64,000 nt of DNA from Choanephora cucurbitarum (Eukaryota; Mucoromycota; Mucoromycetes; Mucorales; Choanephoraceae): positions 62,001-126,000 of the forward strand of contig JAIWNI010000023.1 in the NCBI GenBank assembly GCA_025331435.1, read 5' to 3'. The position numbers and the translations under genes were made by a program. This document shows positions 23,666-35,616 of this stretch, one piece after another (the stretch's first letter is position 1; every line of letters starts with the position of its first letter). The notes under the pieces are model-generated. The model made no database searches, was not told the origin of the DNA, and worked only from the letters and a program-made list of their open reading frames with translations.

Positions 23666-23724
23666 ATATTTAATAAAGCAAAAAGAAAAGCGAATTTAAA
23701 GTCCGCGATAAATCATGCAAAATG

Positions 23725-23796
23725 TTCCCCAACGGGGAATTGAACCCCGGCCGCGTCGGTGAGAGCGACGAATCCTAGCCACTAGACCATTGAGGA
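23725..23796 (-). tRNA. tRNA-Glu: tRNA-Glu (anticodon CTC)
   Basis: 72-nt cloverleaf on the minus strand. Acceptor stem TCCTCAA (23796 downward) pairs with TTGGGGA (one G-T pair). The anticodon loop reads CGCTCTCACCG with anticodon CTC. The B box is GGGGTTCAATTCCCC. The discriminator is A, and a TTTT terminator follows within a few bases. No intron. Confidence 0.93.
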
Positions 23797-25032
23797 CACA
23801 TTTTTTGTTTACAACACATAAAAATATGTTGCATATTTACCGGACCATCACGTGACCGTCCGACAGTGCGGCTCGCATTTTGCAACTAACTATGTGCATA
23901 AAATGCAATGAATTATCAACAGCTGCAGCAATTCGAATACGTAAGAAAAAAGAGCATTAGCAAAGTGAAAGAGATACAAGAAGAGGACACGCAATCAGCC
24001 TTATCTTATTCACTAGATTATCTTTATCTCAAAGAATGGGATTCTTCTACATGAAATAAACAAATCTCAACTTTAGTTAGGGAGGCCATCATCCTGAATA
24101 AGCCTTGAACTTTCAAGAGGTTGTCTCAATATGATAATAAAGTCAGAGGTATGCCGAGACCAGCTTCATAGTGCAAAAAGTTACGTATTTCAAAAATACA
24201 ACCTAAATCTAAAAGTCACCTAAAAGTAACTATAATATTTTTACAGTGATGATACCCAACTAAACGGCAACGTCCAAGTGAGATATAAGCGAAGCATTTA
24301 CTTCATGCAAGAGCGGGGTTGATCTATATACCACAAGGTTTGCTCCAGCTCACAAAAAGAACAGTTGGATACTTTGATCAATTGAAATTTCAGTAAATCA
24401 GAATAGGTGTTTTGTAAACAAAGAGATGCTTATCTGTTTATTTTCATTCAGAAAGTCATTGAAAGTTAATAGCTATTTTTGATACAATCAACTGTTGCTT
24501 ATTGTTTGAATGTTTGTTGATATACCATCAACTTGGTATGGTGCTGAGAGGGGCAAGAACAAAAAAATATCTCTGATTTTCAGATTTGGAGCCGGCTGCA
24601 ACTATGTTACTCTACACTTTTGATATGGGTGAACATTCGTTCAAGTTAATGATATTTTCCAGCTAATTGGTTTGATGACAGCTGCTGTAAGTATAACGAA
24701 TAATCCTTTCATTGCAAAAAGAGAACTTTTAAAGGATTGTCTGCCATTGTGGGCTTTACTACTACATCCTTTTCCTGTCTTATAGCACCATTGAATGAAG
24801 TACTTTCTCAAGTCCTTTGCTTATCCTTATTTCATGATGTAACTTTATTATGCAATACTTACTCATTTGAAGCCAACTATCGGTATTAGCTTTAATACAC
24901 AGAAGGAGTCCTTAACAGAGAGAAACTTGGGCTAAATTTCTGAGTAATTTAGGTTTCTTTTTTGACGCATAATGCCTTTTTTTTTCTATTTCTTTCCTTT
25001 TCTTTTTATACACGTAGAGACAAAGAGGGAAA
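23797..25032. other. Intergenic, no gene seen
   Basis: 1.2 kb upstream of both the tRNA gene (minus) and the cyclophilin gene (plus). No frame with family resemblance. T-rich tracts just before the cyclophilin start. Confidence 0.45.
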
Positions 25033-25797
25033 ATGGTACATTTCATCATGAGCCTTGTCATCCTTATACTTACAACATAACATAGTCGGTTACTATTCAT
25101 ACAGATCTTGGTGACTTAAAGGTCGAAGTCTTTTGTGAATCTGTACCAAAGACAGCCGAGGTAGATCTTACATGATTATGTGATTTCTGTGACTAATCTT
25201 TCTTTTGTATCATAGAACTTTCTTGCTTTATGTGCAAGCGGCTATTACGATAACAACCTGTTCCACCGAAACATTCCTGGCTTTATGATTCAGGTAAACA
25301 TTTCAAACAAAGTACATTCATCAACTTTGTTATGGATTAACGCTCTTTAGATTAGACGGGCGATCCAACAGGCTCTGGAAAAGGTGGTAATTCTATATGG
25401 GGCCGCAAGTTCAATGACGAGATCCGATCGACCTTAAAGGTAATAAAGCAAAAAGCTCAATGTACTTGAACTTATTCTTTTATTGTAGCACAATGCTCGC
25501 GGTATTCTGTCAATGGCCAATTCTGGTCCCAACACAAACGGTTCTCAATTCTTTATTACTTATGCCAAGCATCCTCATTTGGATACAAAATACACTGTGT
25601 TCGGAAAGTAAGTAGTGTCACTGAAAAGGAAAAGAGATAGAAGACTTATTTTTTTATTTTGGAATAGAGTGATTGATGGCGCAGATTCCACATTGGATGC
25701 TTTGGAGAAAATTCCAGTGGATGAAAAGAATAGACCTCTTCAAGAGATTCGTATCAAATCAATCACAATCCATGCAAATCCTATTGCTGACAAGTAA
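25033..25797 (+). CDS. ppil3: Cyclophilin-type peptidyl-prolyl isomerase, PPIL3-like
   Basis: Peptidyl-prolyl cis-trans isomerase of the small nuclear PPIL3 group, which is found with spliceosomes. Predicted exons: 25033-25035, 25086-25160, 25216-25293, 25356-25439, 25489-25607, 25668-25797, giving 162 aa, as in animals (161). The first coding exon holds only the ATG: reading back from [19 protein letters not shown] there is an acceptor directly before TCG, and ATG|GTACAT 50 bp upstream supplies M in phase. Catalytic region: [20 protein letters not shown], then [20 protein letters not shown] and YTVFGKVIDG. The arginine of FHR and the QFF residues are present, so it should be active. Confidence 0.93.
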
Positions 25798-26023
25798 ATA
25801 AACTCCCTCTGTTATTTTTTGTATAAGATAGAAAAAAAGAAGAAGGAAAGCTTAGTGTAAGTAAATTGTACACACGTACGGGATATATATATATAAATGT
25901 GAATGTAAGCACAAAAGTATATATATACACACATATGTATGTATTGCATTGTGTAATACATATGGAGAAAGGGATGTACGTGTATTCTTGATATATGTAA
26001 AATGAAAAGAAAATCTCTGTAAA

Positions 26024-26867
26024 TCAAAATGTAGACCATTGCCAATCTGCTGGTACTGAAGGAATAGGATTAAACACTAATATAGAAAATGAGTCACTCT
26101 ATCAATCAGTAAGAAAAAACATCCTGACTTTACCTTGGTCCTTCTTGTTGTTAGGCTTAGCGATGCTCACACTCTCAGATGCATTCGATTTAGGTGATGG
26201 TACAACAATATCTATTAAAATAAAGAAGCAAATGGAATAAATACAATCTGCTTGGAATTCAAAAAAGTTCCTTACCGTCTCTTCCCAGTTCCGTCACACC
26301 TTCCATCGCTTGAGGTTGTTGAGTCATGATACCGGCATGTCTTTTCTTTAGGTTTATCTGATTGTTGTTGTTGCTGATGGCTGTACTCTTTCTTCTTGAT
26401 TTGCTCGGTTGCCGCAGTTCTTCTTGCCATTGAATGTAATCTGCCGCACAAACATCACAGCCCCTTGATAGAATACCTCGAGGATGGAACTGTGCAAACT
26501 GGTCTAGTCTAAAGTAATTTGAGCAATGCAATGAACAAAATATATCGCCACACTTTCTACAGTGATGTCTCCTTTCAAATAAGCCAAATGATGTAGGACA
26601 GCCTATGTAGCAACATGCATTTGCTTCGGCATCTTTCTATAGATAACAGTTTAACATCAATGAAAAAAGGGTCCTTGACTATATTACCTTCCAGTGATCT
26701 CGGGATGGAGATCCTGTTACTTGGTCAAACACCAAGGGTTTATTGCTAGTGATAGAAGAAACGTCTAGGCCCGAGTCATTGTCGGATAAGGTATTGGTAC
26801 GAGAAGAAGGTTGAGCGAGAGTAAGTCGTGAAGGTCTCTGTTTGCGAGTTAAAGTATAAACATCCAT
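26024..26867 (-). CDS. FYVE-type zinc finger protein
   Basis: Four exons, 26688-26867, 26276-26636, 26134-26211 and 26024-26076, give 223 aa. A Ser/Thr-rich N-terminus precedes the finger (about residues 69-115): ACCYIGCPTSFGLFERRHHC then CRKCGDIFCSLHCS and RGCDVCAADY. RHHCRKCG is the basic motif that binds phosphatidylinositol 3-phosphate, so the protein probably sits on endosomes or the vacuole. The last exon encodes VPADWQWSTF at the extreme C-terminus, a tail I recall from related fungal FYVE proteins. An Asn run follows the finger. It converges with the cyclophilin gene, stops 227 bp apart. The biological role is unknown. Confidence 0.9.
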
Positions 26868-27993
26868 TCAAAGTTGATCAATAAAACAATGCAGGTTCTT
26901 CTTCGAAAGAGGAGGTAATCAAGTACTAATGATAATGAATTCTATTGTTGTTACTATAAACTGATTGTTGAGGACGGGTGCCTGTCTTCTATTGTTTTGT
27001 TGCTAGGTTAAAGAAGAACGAAACAAAAAAATAAAAAGACAGATGAATCTTTAATTCGATAAAACTGAAAATATTGAAACTCCTAAAATAAAAAGAATAT
27101 GATTGGACATATGTAGGGTGCCTTTACCCTTTTAGTAATCCTGAAGATGATAGAGTTGTGGCACTGCCAATTAAGCATTTTTTTTGAAAACAGTCAAAGC
27201 ATTTTCAGGACAACTTAAAATGCACTTTCTATCTCTCTCATTATGCGTCCTATTGCAGAACAACACCAATCGTGCTAGCGATGGCTTGATCAACAAAAGC
27301 TTTCCTTTGCACACTGGAGTCAACACGACTCTCAGTTTTGAGCCTGATCAACTGTTTGCCAATGGTTTTAAATGCTGCAGGTAGACATGTCAACTGGTTG
27401 AAGTGCTTCTACAAGTAACATCTTGACAACGTTGAGTTCTCTAATCAACACTTTTTTGAGCCTTCAAAGCTAAAAGTACAATCATATGTAAGAGAGAGAA
27501 GGATTATGGATTGAGAAACATAGTTGTGACCTTGATTGCAAACAAGTCAGAAACATCCTGAGACATGATAAATCCAGCTTGGATAATAAGCTTTTTGGCG
27601 TTGCTTAAATTCTTTACTCTCTCAAAAAAGCACTCGTTTCGGTGCCATGTCTGCTAAACTGTTTTGAAAGAGCTCGAACAATGCGCCACTTAAAAGCTTT
27701 GCAAGAATGCATATCATTAGCAATGAGAGATATAAAACATCCTTAGAATGTGTTCAAGCAAGAAGAGAGAGAGGGTTTCTTGCTTCATTTTTATGTGAAC
27801 GAACCTGTTTCTCTTGGGGTTTCTTCTTCAATAAAATGTTTACCTTAGTCATTTACATCCAAAAATGATACTAACTCAAACATATCAATATTCTCAAGCG
27901 AAGCAGATCGTAGTTGATTATGGTGTTGCTATCCATAACGTAAATGGTAAAGCGGTTAGCTTGTATATTTTGACAATCTGCAAAAACTATTTA
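26868..27993. other. Intergenic, no gene seen
   Basis: 1.1 kb with no convincing coding sequence. A 66-codon frame at 27184-27384 has no motif. Confidence 0.45.
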
Positions 27994-28626
27994 GAGCATC
28001 TCTAACGGACTGAATAAACTCAAGTGCTCATTTCTTGATCTGATACATTCTTTTCGCTTTTTGCACTAATATGAACATACTCAAGTGTTGAAGCCGAATG
28101 CTCAGCAAAGTAGCATTGAAGAACCCATAATAACAAAAGCAGTTTCAACCAAAACCCTATTCGAGTTTGAGTTAGCTTTTTTTTGTCATCAACTTTAACA
28201 TCAAGAAGAGCCCAAATAGAAGTAAATGAAGGTATTGAGTCAATTTTCAATTGATGGAGACTTACAACTATAGTTCAGTTGAGTAGTACATCCATTGTTT
28301 TTCATAATGCAAGTCATGCCAGATAGGGTTCCTTTCTATCTATAGGCTACGGCAGGGCAACTATTCAGAAAGAGAAGGCAAGAAAGGCGAAGTGACATCA
28401 AAAACGGTGGTTTTCAAGTCTGAAGATGTCAACTACTATAGCTACTTTTACAACATTAATCAAATAGTTTATGCTTTCGTTGCTCGATTGGAATATCTTT
28501 GAGAATTCTATTTTCTTTTTTTTTAGAATATTCCAAATTTGAGGAGTCCATTGGACTTGCAACATTCTATTTTGACTTTCTATATTTAGGGGCTTTTGAA
28601 ATTTAAAAAGTCCATTGGAGATGCTC
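27994..28626. mobile_element. Harbinger/Tourist-type MITE
   Basis: A 633-bp non-coding element with terminal inverted repeats GAGCATCTCTAACGGACT (left) and AGTCCATTGGAGATGCTC (right): 18 bp with three mismatches. It is flanked by the same trinucleotide TTA (27991-27993 and 28627-28629). A TTA/TWA duplication together with GAGCATCTCC-type ends is characteristic of the PIF/Harbinger superfamily. No transposase is inside. A further GAGTCCATTGGACT motif occurs near the right end. Confidence 0.75.
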
Positions 28627-29504
28627 TTAAATATCTTCGTTTTATACTATTTGTCTCATTTAGGTGTATCGTCGCCAAATCAAATTGCTTTTTACTCGAG
28701 CCATGGTTAAGGCCTAAATGTTGATTGTATAGTAGCTGTTGAATCAAAAGTGTTCTGGTGCATTATCATTAAAACAACGTTAGAAAGCATAAAGAGTCTC
28801 GAAGAGCAAGACCCATCGCCTTTATTTCTTTTTCAGAAAATACTAAAAGAGCAAGGGCACACAGGATTAACTTTGGTAAGAGTGTAAGTATTTTAAACAT
28901 ACTAATGCGCATAAAAGAGTTTTCTTCTTGTTAACAGAAATTTTGTTTCGATCCGTCTACCAACGATGATAAAAGTAAGCAACATGTGTCATAGTTCCCG
29001 TCTTTGCCCAGATATTCTTTGCACGAGTCCTTGATTAAGTTGATTTCTGCTGATTTATCCATTTCTGGAGACAGCGCCTGGTATTGATGAGAATGTTTGC
29101 TGTACTAAGACCATTCAGAAATATCACAACTTGTTCAACAGCATTTGTCACTAAAGTGAAAGATGCAATCAAAAAGAGTTTGTGATTAATATCAGCGATA
29201 TAGATAGAAAATTTCGTTTCTCTTTCTTTTAAGCAACGATACACCTTTGTATAATGTATTGCTAGAATAGAGCTAGAAAAATTGCACTTTGTCCAAAAGA
29301 AATATCCAAGTATTGCAAAAGATTAAAAAAAAAGCAAATCTGGTAATCCTTCTACTTATTCAATTACTACTGTTCTATTTGCCTTCGTTTTGTTACTAAG
29401 CCCATTCTTAAGTATGCATTTTTTTTTACAAGTCAGGAGTATCACATAATTTCTTTCTTTTCTCTCTCTTTTTTTTCTCTCTCTCTCTTTTTCAACAGGA
29501 AGAA
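28627..29504. other. Intergenic, no gene seen
   Basis: About 880 bp without supportable coding sequence. A long CT tract at about 29455-29495 lies directly before the next start codon and is probably its 5' leader. Confidence 0.45.
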
Positions 29505-30251
29505 ATGACTACTAGAATAGATATAGAAGTGTCCAATACACATATAAAAGGCATAAAAAACAATATCAAGGAAATAAAAAACGAACTGGTATACTGAAAA
29601 TACTTGTCTTTGGCGTGTTTTTGTTTATTTTCCTTCCTGTCTTTTTCTTAGATAACAGAAGCCAAAAAGAATAGAAACAAGGTATTCTTCTAAATCTATA
29701 TAAATACAGTAAAAAAGAATCATTGCTGACTGTATTTTATTAAGTAGACCATTGAAAGGTAAAGGTGTCTGATTAAATGGAAAGAGGAAAGAAAGTAAAA
29801 TTCAATGCATTTCTACAGCAACAGACAAAAACTCAATGAACTTCATACGGAGTATGAAAACGTCGCTCAACTTCGCCTGGACCAACTGAATGCAATCCAA
29901 ACTCAATGGCAGTTCTACCAAGAAGACACAAAGCCATCACGAAAGAAAGAAATTCTAAAGCGACAAACAGATTTTGAAAAAGATCTAGAGCTAGCACAGA
30001 AAGAATCGAATTCAATTGTCAATCAACAAGCTATCTGTCGTCAACTCATTGATATTCTAAAAGCTCAAGACAGAATACAGATTTTGAATCAATCAGACAG
30101 ATCTGATTCCACTGTTGATTTCTCGGTTGTAATCATACCACATGATATCTTGGAGCTATTCTGGTCCATTGGTGTTAAGAATGTTCCCGCCACAAAGTCT
30201 GATATACCTTCTACTATACTATACCTTGAAGACATGTTAAAGAAAACATAA
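29505..30251 (+). CDS. Coiled-coil protein of unknown function
   Basis: Four exons, 29505-29588, 29652-29681, 29748-29758 and 29825-30251, give 183 aa. The third exon is only 11 nt. Exon phases require it: without it every acceptor before KLNELHTEYENVAQLR leads to a stop. The protein is charged and helical (NTHIKGIKNNIKEIKNEL, DFEKDLELAQKESNSI), with heptad-like spacing over residues about 15-105. It ends in a small hydrophobic block, DILELFWSIGVKN...YLEDMLKK. It could be a small scaffold such as a kinetochore or spindle component, but I recognise no family. No signal peptide or membrane segment. Confidence 0.75.
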
Positions 30252-32070
30252 TATATACAAACAAACCCTTATTTATCCAACGTGCTGTATGAAATTAAGC
30301 CAATCAATTGTTCATACCCATTAGTTGGTCAATACTATCTGAAATATATAACAATTCCATAGCAATAGATGCGATTGTATGTCATATAAAATTTTTGTTT
30401 CATTTAGGATAGTCTAGATGGCACAAAAGTAGTATGTGTGCAGGGTAAATGAGATAAGATCATTTCCAGAAATAGATTATGAGATAGAAGGACACTATTA
30501 CACGAAACAAAGAGGTAAAACAGAATCAAATCGAGATAGTTTTAACTGAAACTTAGAATTCTATGCTGTGACAATGTCAGCTTCTTTTATATAAACCCAA
30601 AGTATGCCATTGCATGCCTTCAGGGTTCAGGTTTTGCCTCTCTTTTGATGCTTCTATGAAACTGCGCTGCTGCCATACAATTTCTCGATCACCCTTTTCT
30701 CCCTTTAGTGTGTACAGTTCCTGATTTGGATTTGATTTGTGTAATAATTGCTATATTCTATTTCTGGACAAAATATGCCCTTTAACAAATGCTAATGAAG
30801 CCAACAAGAAAAAAAGTTAAAAATAAAATGCTTACAATTCATTGAGTACGAGCTCAATCGTAGCAACTTTTTTCTTCCATTCAAGCGTACTCGTAAATCA
30901 GTTATAATGTTTGGACAAATTAAAATTAAAGAGCGGAATTGAAACTATAATTAAAGTTTTTTTTTTTTTTTATCTCGGACCAACTTTTTTTTTCTTCATG
31001 TGATGTATTGTGAGTGGATGCTCTGGCAGATAAGGTATATTTCCTTTTGATTTTTGCAGTGAAAGCTGTTAACTGTCCATTTGACTATTCCCACAACAAT
31101 CTCGATTCTCTGTTTCCCGGCTGTATATCTAGAAATCAGAAAGATTAAATCGTGTACAGTGGTTTCAGATAGTTTATTCGCCCCCGAAACACGCATAAAA
31201 ATAAAGCAAGGTGTTGATTTGCCTAATTCTTTTTTGTCTATTGATAACCAAACGAATTTTTTTGAACCAGTAAAAAAGACATTGGGATGCATTGTAGCTA
31301 TCAATAATAGCATAAAATTCATTTAATAAATCATAAAAGAAACTAAAATTCATTGTATTCACGCACGCATTGGTTTTCAATGCATCTACAAATATGTGTA
31401 TTCCGTAACCAGAAACATCTTATTGTCTAAATCAAGAAAGGCTACTAACTTAAATTACAATAACACATTTGCAATGAAAATGATAGCATAAACAATCCTG
31501 GAACAAATCATAGCCTTTCCCTACTACAATCGAGATACACAAGTCATAAGAGCAAGTGTCCCTTATCGCAGATAGCACTATCTTTTGTTCAGTCTCTAAT
31601 CTCTATGCCATCATCTCAATGACTCTCTCGATAACATAAAGAAATATGGCTACTATAACTGTATCACCCTTAAAACTTTCTTGGATTCTCTCTTTCTTAT
31701 TTCGCTCTTAAAACTTAATCAATAAGAAGCAGTAATTGACGGGCACACTCGTGTCAATAAAACTCAGATGATTTAAGAAGGGTGACACACAGGCCACACA
31801 AAGCAAGTTATGTAGATTTTACCCAGAGAGTCATTCACTCCATCTCTGATTTTTTTCGAAACACTTGTCACTCGGGATACGAAAACTGGACCAATCTCCT
31901 CTCTCACTTGATAGCCATCCAGAAAGAAGAAACGATGGTTAGACTATAAAAGAATGCTTCCATCCTCTCTTTCTTTTTTTTTCTTTTAATGTAATCTCTC
32001 CTTCTCTTTCTTTAGTCAATCCTTCTACATTTTACTTTATCTGTTTGTTTAGAGAAAGAAACATATCAAC
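30252..32070. other. Gene-poor stretch
   Basis: 1.8 kb. Frames of 108 and 81 codons overlap on opposite strands at 30996-31326, neither with a motif. The last about 100 bp is CT-rich leader of the permease gene. Confidence 0.45.
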
Positions 32071-33904
32071 ATGACTTGGATTGATTCAATGAATGATTAT
32101 GTTGCCCGCTCAATTGTGGGCAAATACTTTCAGCTGGAACATTCAGGTGCTCGCCGAGAAAGAATAGGCACCAAGTTTTCAACTGAAATCCGTGCTGGTT
32201 TAACTACCTTTTTTGCTATGGTAAAAAAAAAAGCAAAAGACAACACAACAAGACCAAAAGACATTAACACTCTTTTTCATTGATTAGGCTTATATCATTT
32301 CAGTCAATGCCTCTATCATTGCAGACAGTGGTGGAACTTGTGTCTGTGAAGGCACTGCCGCCGATCCTCTATGTGATGCCAATGATGAATACATGGCTTG
32401 TTTATACGAAGTTAAATTGGACATGATCATGTCTACTACCATCATTGCCATGATTGCCAGTGTCATGGTCGGTCTCTTTGCTAATCTGCCTCTCGGTATG
32501 GCCCCCGGTATGGGCTTAAACGCTTATTTCACATATACCATCGTAGGTTACCATGGTTCTGGTAACATCAGCTACGAAACTGCTCTTGCCGCTGTCTTTA
32601 TCGAGGGTCTTATCTTCTTACTGCTTTCTATCTTTGGTATTCGTCAATGGCTTGCACGTATCATTCCCATGAGTATTAAGATTGCTATGGGTTGTGGTAT
32701 CGGTCTCTATCTCTGTTTTATTGGCCTCCAATCGTCTGCTGGTATCGGACTTATTGGATATGAATCTTCTACTCTTGTTGGCCTAGGTGCCTGTCCTGAG
32801 GCAGCTAAGGATGCTAGTGGCGCCTGTCTGTGGGGCACTATGACTAGTGGTACAACCTATATGGGTATCCTCGGCTTAGTGATTATGTCTATCTTACTGT
32901 TGTACCGTGTTCGTGGTGCTATCTTAATTGCTATCGTCTTTATCGCTATCACATCTTGGCCTCGTGTGAACGCTGTCACTTACTTCCCTTACACCACTCA
33001 GGGTGATATGATGTTTGACTTCTTCAAGAAGGTCGTCACTGTTCACCCTCTCAAGCATGTGTTGGGTAAATTCCACTTTGATCTCTCTACCAAGGAAATC
33101 TGGATTGCCTTGATCACTTTCCTCTATGTTGATATCATGGATACTACCGGTACTATGTATTCCATGGCTAACTATGGTGGTTTCACCGATAAGGCTGGTG
33201 ACTTTGAACATTCTACCTTTGCCTTTATGTGTGATGCTGCCTCCATTTCCATTGGTGCCTGTTTCGGTAGTTCCCCCTGTACTGCCTTTGTTGAATCTGG
33301 TGCAGGTATTGCTGAAGGTGGTCGTACAGGTATCACTGCCATCGCTGTTGGCTTTGGCTTCTTTGTCTCCATCTTCTTCTCTCCTATCTTTGCCAGTTTC
33401 CCTCCATGGTCTACAGGCCCTGCCTTGATTGTTGTGGGTTCCATGATGCTTTCAGGTGTTCGTAATATCAATTGGGATTATCCTGGTGATGCCATTCCTG
33501 CCTTTATTACCTTGACCGTCATGCCCTTTACTTACTCTATTGCCTACGGTGTCATTGGTGGTATTTTATCTTACATTGTCATCAATGGTGTTGTCTATCT
33601 ATTGGATGTCGTCTCTCGCGGTTACATTCGTCCTGACTACTCTCAACGTGAAGACTGGTGGACTGCTGCTCTCAGTCGTTCCTTCTTGCCTGCCTGGATT
33701 CGCTATTTGATTGCTAAGGCTAGAGGTCAAGAATTTGACTGGTACGCAGATGAACACGAATTTGAAGAAGATGAATTCCAAATGGAAGCTGAAGACCATG
33801 AGAGCCACGAAAAGAACAATGATTCACAAGATCGAATCAATGACAGTTATCCTTATTTGCATGAACAATCTTCTTATCCTTATGATGAGAAAGCTTACCG
33901 TTAA
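32071..33904 (+). CDS. azgA: AzgA-type purine permease
   Basis: Plasma-membrane proton symporter for adenine, guanine and hypoxanthine. Two exons, 32071-32220 and 32288-33904, encode 588 aa. The soluble N-terminus (YFQLEHSGARRERIGTKFST) matches fungal AzgA, followed by about 12-14 transmembrane segments. Signatures: EIRAGLTTFFAMAYIISVNA, LPLGMAPGMGLNAYFTY, FLYVDIMDTTGTMYSMANYG and ESGAGIAEGGRTG, the last two lining the substrate site in this family. The C-terminal tail is acidic with Glu/Asp runs and a Tyr-rich end, as is common for fungal permeases controlled by endocytosis. Strong codon preference (GGT, GCC, TCT) suggests good expression. Confidence 0.95.
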
Positions 33905-34265
33905 GCTAATCTACTTTACTCCTGTAAACTAATTTATAATCTGTCTCTTTTGAAAAAAGTCAAAACTACATATTCCATTACTCTTTAATCATTATAATAA
34001 AAGACAATAGTCATTTTCTTCATTGCCTTTAAACTATTTTCGCTTGACTATATTTCATCAATAGAGGCAATTTATCAGTTATCACTTTTGAAAGGAAACT
34101 CTTGTCACCCAATCAAGTATACCAACCTCGATCACTTCTGATCAACATTTCTGGAGTTTGTTTAAAAGAGCGATATCAAATTTTTTCATTTCTAAAAAAA
34201 CAAGGTCAAGTTCAAAAGCAGCCAAGTGTAATCTTTTCCTTTTTTTCTTTCTCTCTACAACAATA
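33905..34265. other. Intergenic
   Basis: 361 bp between azgA and the acyltransferase, same strand. AT-rich 3' end, then a CT-rich leader before 34266. No specific site seen. Confidence 0.4.
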
Positions 34266-35500
34266 ATGGGTGTTATTAGAGGTGTATCTGATGCTATCAA
34301 TGCTGTATTCTACGGCGTATCCTTATTTGGGTAATTTAGACTACACTATTCATACATTGAATTTTTCTGATAATTTATGTATATTTAGTCTAGCTGGAAC
34401 AATGAATGCTATTCAAGTAACTTCATTTATCCTAAGACCGTTTTCAGAAAGATTACTGGTCAAAATCAATTCAACACTTGTGGGCACTGTTTGGAAAGTG
34501 ATGCAATATGTGTTTGAAGTAAATTATCAGATCCTTTTTTCTTTATGAAGAAAATGTTGTTTATCAAGTCTTCATCAAATAGCGTCGTAAAAGAGCACAT
34601 ATTACATTCTCTGGAGACAAACTTCCTTATCAAGAAAATGCACTTGTGCTATGTAATCATCAGTCATGGTCAGATATCTATCTGATACATGCAGTGGCAA
34701 ATAGACGAGGCATGCTAAAGAACTGCAAGGTAAGACTATGACGCCTCTTTAGTTGTCATGGATTTTAAGCCTTTTTCCATAGTATTTTGTTAAGGATTCA
34801 ATCAAATATGTAAGTATAAGACTTTCCATGATACCATGGGGTTACTAAACCATCTTGAAAAAAAAAAAGCTACCTTTCTTTGGTTGGGGCATGTGGGTAA
34901 AGTAGTTTTTGTTGTCAATCTTGTTTCTATACTCAATCTTCCTTTTAGTTGGCTAGTTTCATTTTTGTCAAAAGAGCATGGACACAAGACCAACGAAAGA
35001 TTCAGTCTACCTTCAGTACCATCAAACGCCTTCAGACTCCTGCATGGATCATCAATTATGTCGAAGGATCTCGTATCACTTTAAAGAAACTTTATGCCTC
35101 ACAAAATTTCGCCCGTGAACGTGGCTATCCTGTTTTAGATCATTTACTGTTACCTCGCACAAAGGGGTTTGTCAGTTGCGTAAATGAATTCAGAAAATCG
35201 CATATCAAATATGTCTATGATTTCACCATTGCTTATCGCCACACTAATCAACTGAAACGATTCGCTCAAGCACCTACCATGGTCCGTGTTCATCTTCGTT
35301 CATTATATCCCGAATATGAATTCCATGTACACTGTAGACGATTTGCTATTGAAGATTTACCTGAGGATGAAGAAGAGCTAAGTAACTGGTTAAGAGAGCG
35401 ATGGACTGAAAAGGATGCCATATTGGCTACTTTGCGTAAAGATTGGGTTCAAGGTTTAGATCATACTTTAATGTGGCAAGAGAAAAATACCTCTTGGTAG
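34266..35500 (+). CDS. PlsC-type lysophospholipid acyltransferase
   Basis: Membrane enzyme transferring an acyl chain from acyl-CoA to a lysophospholipid, probably lysophosphatidate or lysocardiolipin, in the ER or mitochondria. Exons 34266-34330, 34389-34518, 34583-34729, 34783-34809, 34870-34896, 34949-35500: 315 aa. Motif I is NHQSWSD (H-x4-D catalytic pair). The next two exons are 27 nt each and encode YFVKDSIKY and LPFFGWGMW, the acceptor-binding motif. Motif III is YVEGSR rather than EGTR, as in the LCLAT1/AGPAT5-like branch. One N-terminal hydrophobic stretch (SDAINAVFYGVSLFGLAGTM). The C-terminus is hydrophilic. Substrate is not determined by sequence. Confidence 0.9.
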
Positions 35501-35616
35501 AAAGGTTTATAACAACCTTCATCCTAACAAAAACAAAATAAAATCATGCCATTTTGAAGAAAAAAAAAAGCTTAAAAAAAGTGTATTTTCCCCCGCCCTC
35601 TCACCTTTTTCCCATT

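Noticed and set aside
22426..23669. The two repeats as the 5' and 3' LTRs of one retrotransposon
   Set aside because: Only 64 bp lie between them, with no coding sequence, and the copies are visibly diverged; two separate solo insertions or a rearrangement is simpler.
30996..31326. Opposing frames of 108 and 81 codons
   Set aside because: They are shadows of each other in AT-rich DNA, without motifs, start context or splice structure.
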